From positions 78,288,495-78,352,494 of the forward strand of contig NC_082597.1 of assembly GCF_030936135.1 (NCBI RefSeq): a stretch of DNA of 64,000 bases. Direction: 5' to 3'. A model generated the notes under the pieces. That model was given only the letters and a program-made list of their open reading frames with translations, was not told the DNA's origin and made no database searches. Shown piece by piece: positions 60,999-64,000 of the stretch. The position numbers were made by a program, and so were the translations under genes. Numbering within the stretch: position 1 is the stretch's first letter; every line of letters starts with the position of its first letter. The stretch comes from Gavia stellata. Lineage: Eukaryota; Chordata; Aves; Gaviiformes; Gaviidae.

Positions 60999-63510
60999 CT
61001 GTTAAATAAAGAGAAGGGGAGAGAGAAGGAAAGACTGAGAATACATTCAAATTGGTGTCAAACTTCTCTCCAAACATCCTTTTGTGTCTTCAGTGCATGT
61101 TCTGCTCAAACGATGTCTATTCTCCTTTGGGGGTAGCAAAACCACAGCTTAACGAACGGAGTAATCACCAGCGCCACATACACTGCAGCAGCTGTCTAAG
61201 GTAACAATAGTCATCCCAGTCCAAAAGCATTCAGAGGACGTTTCCGACCTCATCCTGTAGACAGCCTGGCAGAAATGCCTTCTCCACTCCAAAGAGATTA
61301 CTGGCATGGGATTGTAATAGCTGTATTATTGGAAAGTACCGAAGCCACCAGTGAGGTCTCTAAATCTTACCAAACGGCACTGATAAACGCTTGAGGGATA
61401 AACCTCACCATGATGCATCTTGTACGTGCCACAGATTTTAGGGAGTCAGTACCGCGAAGATGAGTTGATCTCTCTAAACGTGATGTCAATATCTCTCTGG
61501 CAGAAAACTTGATCTAAGACACTACCGTTATACCACTGCAGTCACAGGAAAGTCTTTTTCCCACGGGGTGGCCAAACTGCACCCCACAATCACTTGAAAC
61601 ATTTCATACAAACCTACACGAAAACGAGCATGACAGCAGGAGCCAAACAAAGGCATCCCAAATCTCCTTCCTAAACTCACAGAATCATTTAGGTTGGAAA
61701 AGACCTTTAAGATCATCGAGTCCAACCATAAACTTAACACTGCCAAGTCCACCACTAAACCATGCCCCTAAGTCCCACATCTACACGTCTTTTAAATACC
61801 TCCTCTTCTCCAAGAAGAAATAAGGAAGAATCTGTAATTCTCCTTTCCCTCCCCAACTCCATGCTGCTGCAGCTAACAACCCATCCTTTACAGTATCAAC
61901 TGGCCTGCGAGGGACTACGTGACAGACCAAAAATCTGAGCCTGTCTGCTAGACAGAAAGGGACGGTGGCCTCTCTAGTATCTGAAACCTCCCGTGTTCCC
62001 TCTCCCAGTGGGCTCAGGAGTCTGGCAAAACTGGTTGCTTGGCCGCACGTTGCTCCTCTTTGGCTATGGTCTAGACTACCCAGGGTGGGGGGGAGTCTCC
62101 AGTCCCGAGGACACGGGAAATGCTCACTTGCAAGTTAAGTTGTTTGAAAAGCAACCACGTAGAGCTGCTCAGAGGTTGGTTTAGACAGGTGAAATCTCAG
62201 GTGAAGGATAAATCACGTTCCCTTTTTACCAAATAATACCATTCCACCTGTGGCGCGTATAGGAGTGTGCTATTTAATGTAAATCTCTGTTAAGGCAAAT
62301 GTCAGAAATGAAATTGCTCTGTGTCGGAACACTTTTAATTGCTTTTCTCCTTTCAAGTGGATGTATCTCCAATAAATACAATCATGGGCTGATATTACCA
62401 TTTAAATAAGACAGTGTTGCCCACTGAAAGAACCTGATTCTGCTTAGGTAGAAATCTTACTGATTTTGACAGCACTGACATACACCTGATAGCTGACTGC
62501 ATGCCCAAATGCTTTTCTTTTTCCGAACACCTCATCCCACTGCACTCTCCTATCTACTGAAGATACTCCGTACCCCAGAGTCACTTCTTCACACATATGT
62601 GTGTTTCCATTAGTGCTGATGGTGGCTATACACACTTACAGGGAATATTCCCTACTGTGATGTCTTTTAATAAGTTATTGCTTTTCCTTCCACTCTATTT
62701 TAAATGTGATAAATATTTTAACATGCCTCCTCTGGGTAACTGCAGCGGTAAAACAACTAGTGACCAGTTACTCTTGCAGCTGCCACTTTGATTTTTCCAG
62801 GATAAGGAAATTGCAAATATTTACTGAGACTGCCATGCAAGCTAACAACTACTCCTTAAGAATCAGCCTGAGGTGAGGCAGCCCCAAACAAGTTCCTTCA
62901 CCCATGGAGGATAGGAATTATGGCTTTGAACTCAGTCCATTCATTACTGCCAGAGACTGGTCCTCGTAGCATGGTATGTGCAGGAGACATCTCCAGCCAG
63001 CATTTAGCTTTGAAACGAGTTCACGGAGAAAGGGATTGTCAATCCATTTCCAGTCATGGAGAGGTTGTTACAACATTCAGCCCCTGAGACAAATAAAGAT
63101 GGTTATTTCTACCTAACCTCAAGAGTTTCGAGCTAACGGGCAAGCGGCTACCACCGGAGGACATGCTCGTGACTAAGCTTTTCACCCGGAGGATGGAAGG
63201 GCCTTAAAGGCACTGGGCAGATCAGAGCTGTGCATGACACTACACGGAAGGCAGCCACAGCTATTTTGGGGGGAGGTTTGTGTGCAACAGGAATTCAGGT
63301 GATTTTTCCTCCTCAGCCTGCCAAAGCAGCTTGCTTTTGTGCATAAAGGAAATCCACGTGTTTTTCTTCAGAGAGAAACACATTCACACTTGAACATCTG
63401 TAGCTTGGGAGCATAAATCATTTTCTAGCCACAAAATATCAGTTTTTCAGGCATAAATTCTTTATAAACATCTCTGCAGGAGACTCTGTGTCCCCAGTCA
63501 GGTGTCCTAC
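60999..63510 (-). other. PHF21B: PHF21B intron (2.5 kb)
   Basis: On the - strand the donor is GTAGGA next to 63511 and the acceptor TTTATTTAACAG next to 60998. It contains one CR1 fragment. The rest is unique sequence. Confidence 0.85.
61677..61803 (-). mobile_element. CR1 LINE 3' end fragment
   Basis: On the - strand it ends GGACTCGATGATCTTAAAGG, then TCTTTTCCAACCTAAATGAT and TCTGTG, the CR1 3' terminus. Only about 125 bases of 3' UTR remain. It lies in the same orientation as PHF21B, within its intron. The text resembles the 49.8 kb copy more than the other two. Confidence 0.92.
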
Positions 63511-63614
63511 CTTCACTGCGTTGTTGAGAAGCCGATCTTTTTCTTCTAACTGTCTGTGCTCACTCTTCAGCTCACTGCTTCTCTTTAATAACTTTCGCTT
63601 CTCTTCTTCTTTGA
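63511..63614 (-). CDS. PHF21B: PHF21B penultimate coding exon, coiled coil
   Basis: On the - strand a 104-nt exon after TTCTGCAG, ending AAG|GTAGGA: two bases completing a codon, then 34 codons, ending in phase 0. It encodes [20 protein letters not shown] and [14 protein letters not shown], an uninterrupted charged amphipathic helix with Leu at heptad positions. It is the leucine-zipper-like segment that follows the PHD finger in PHF21 proteins and probably mediates dimer or partner contact. It joins in frame to [10 protein letters not shown] of the last exon. Confidence 0.9.
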
Positions 63615-64000
63615 CTGCAGAACAATAAGATTAAGGATGCAGAAGTTAAGAAAGGGACACCTGGCAAAACTGCGCGCTTGACAACAGAAAGCAGGAGCAT
63701 GTATTTTGAATGGTGAGTTTCAGGTCTCACTAGCCTTTTGTCAGCGCATACAGCCAAATAAATCTGGAGTTTCTGCTTACATGCATGTGTTTATGTCAAT
63801 GGCTAGCACACAGGGCAACCCTGAAGCTATACTGCACCTTTGAGATGAATTAGAATTAATCCTTGGACGACACGTGGTCCTGGAAGTCTCCAAGAAAGAG
63901 GTGAATGGTATTAAAGAACAGGTCAGTCAGCTGGAATGGCAATAGTTCAGTGACCCTGGCTGAAAAGCACGGATCATAATAGTACCAGGCCTCTGCAAAG
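63615..64000 (-). other. PHF21B: PHF21B intron, 3' part
   Basis: Intronic sequence upstream (on the - strand) of the coiled-coil exon, running off the right edge. Nothing further recognised. Confidence 0.8.

Noticed and set aside
1..64000. tRNA, rRNA, snRNA, CRISPR or bacterial-type operon structure
   Set aside because: I looked by eye for promoter boxes, conserved RNA cores and regularly spaced repeats on both strands and found none. The sequence is eukaryotic with spliced genes.

Overview
This is vertebrate nuclear DNA, almost certainly from a bird. The genes are short exons (74-225 bases of coding sequence) separated by kilobase introns with GT/AG boundaries. The interspersed repeats I recognise with confidence are four 5'-truncated CR1 LINEs, one ending in the avian-type (ATTCTGTG)n tail. 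The two genes present, ARHGAP8 and PHF21B, are neighbours in tetrapod genomes. I cannot name the species.

Layout. Bases 1 to about 38,140 carry the 3' part of ARHGAP8 on the + strand. Eight exons encode the end of the BCH/CRAL-TRIO-like domain, a proline-rich linker and the whole C-terminal RhoGAP domain. All exon phases join without a break, and the earlier exons lie upstream of the window. From about 38.1 to 58.7 kb is a tail-to-tail intergenic region with no gene I can support. It contains two CR1 copies, two GC-rich patches, simple repeats and one small open frame with hexapeptide repeats. From about 58.7 kb to the end is the 3' part of PHF21B on the - strand: an AT-rich 3' UTR, the last coding exon and the preceding exon. 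Together these two exons encode a C-terminal leucine-zipper-like coiled coil and the Thr-rich tail. The PHD finger exons lie beyond 64,000.

The two genes are convergent and functionally unrelated. ARHGAP8 is a Rho-family GTPase-activating protein. PHF21B is a chromatin reader of the PHF21A/BHC80 family.

Most notable observations: (i) a 33-nt, phase 0/0, stop-free candidate cassette exon inside the ARHGAP8 RhoGAP domain; (ii) Ser in place of the conserved RhoGAP Asn (Asn194 in p50RhoGAP numbering); (iii) a roughly 375-base C/T tract 210 bases past an exon; (iv) a decayed antisense retroelement pol fragment in a large intron; (v) a GC-rich segment with a CCAAT-octamer-ATTGG cluster, followed by a CR1 and then a frame-preserving 18-bp repeat. 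I found no CRISPR array, operon, tRNA or rRNA, and no clearly new system.
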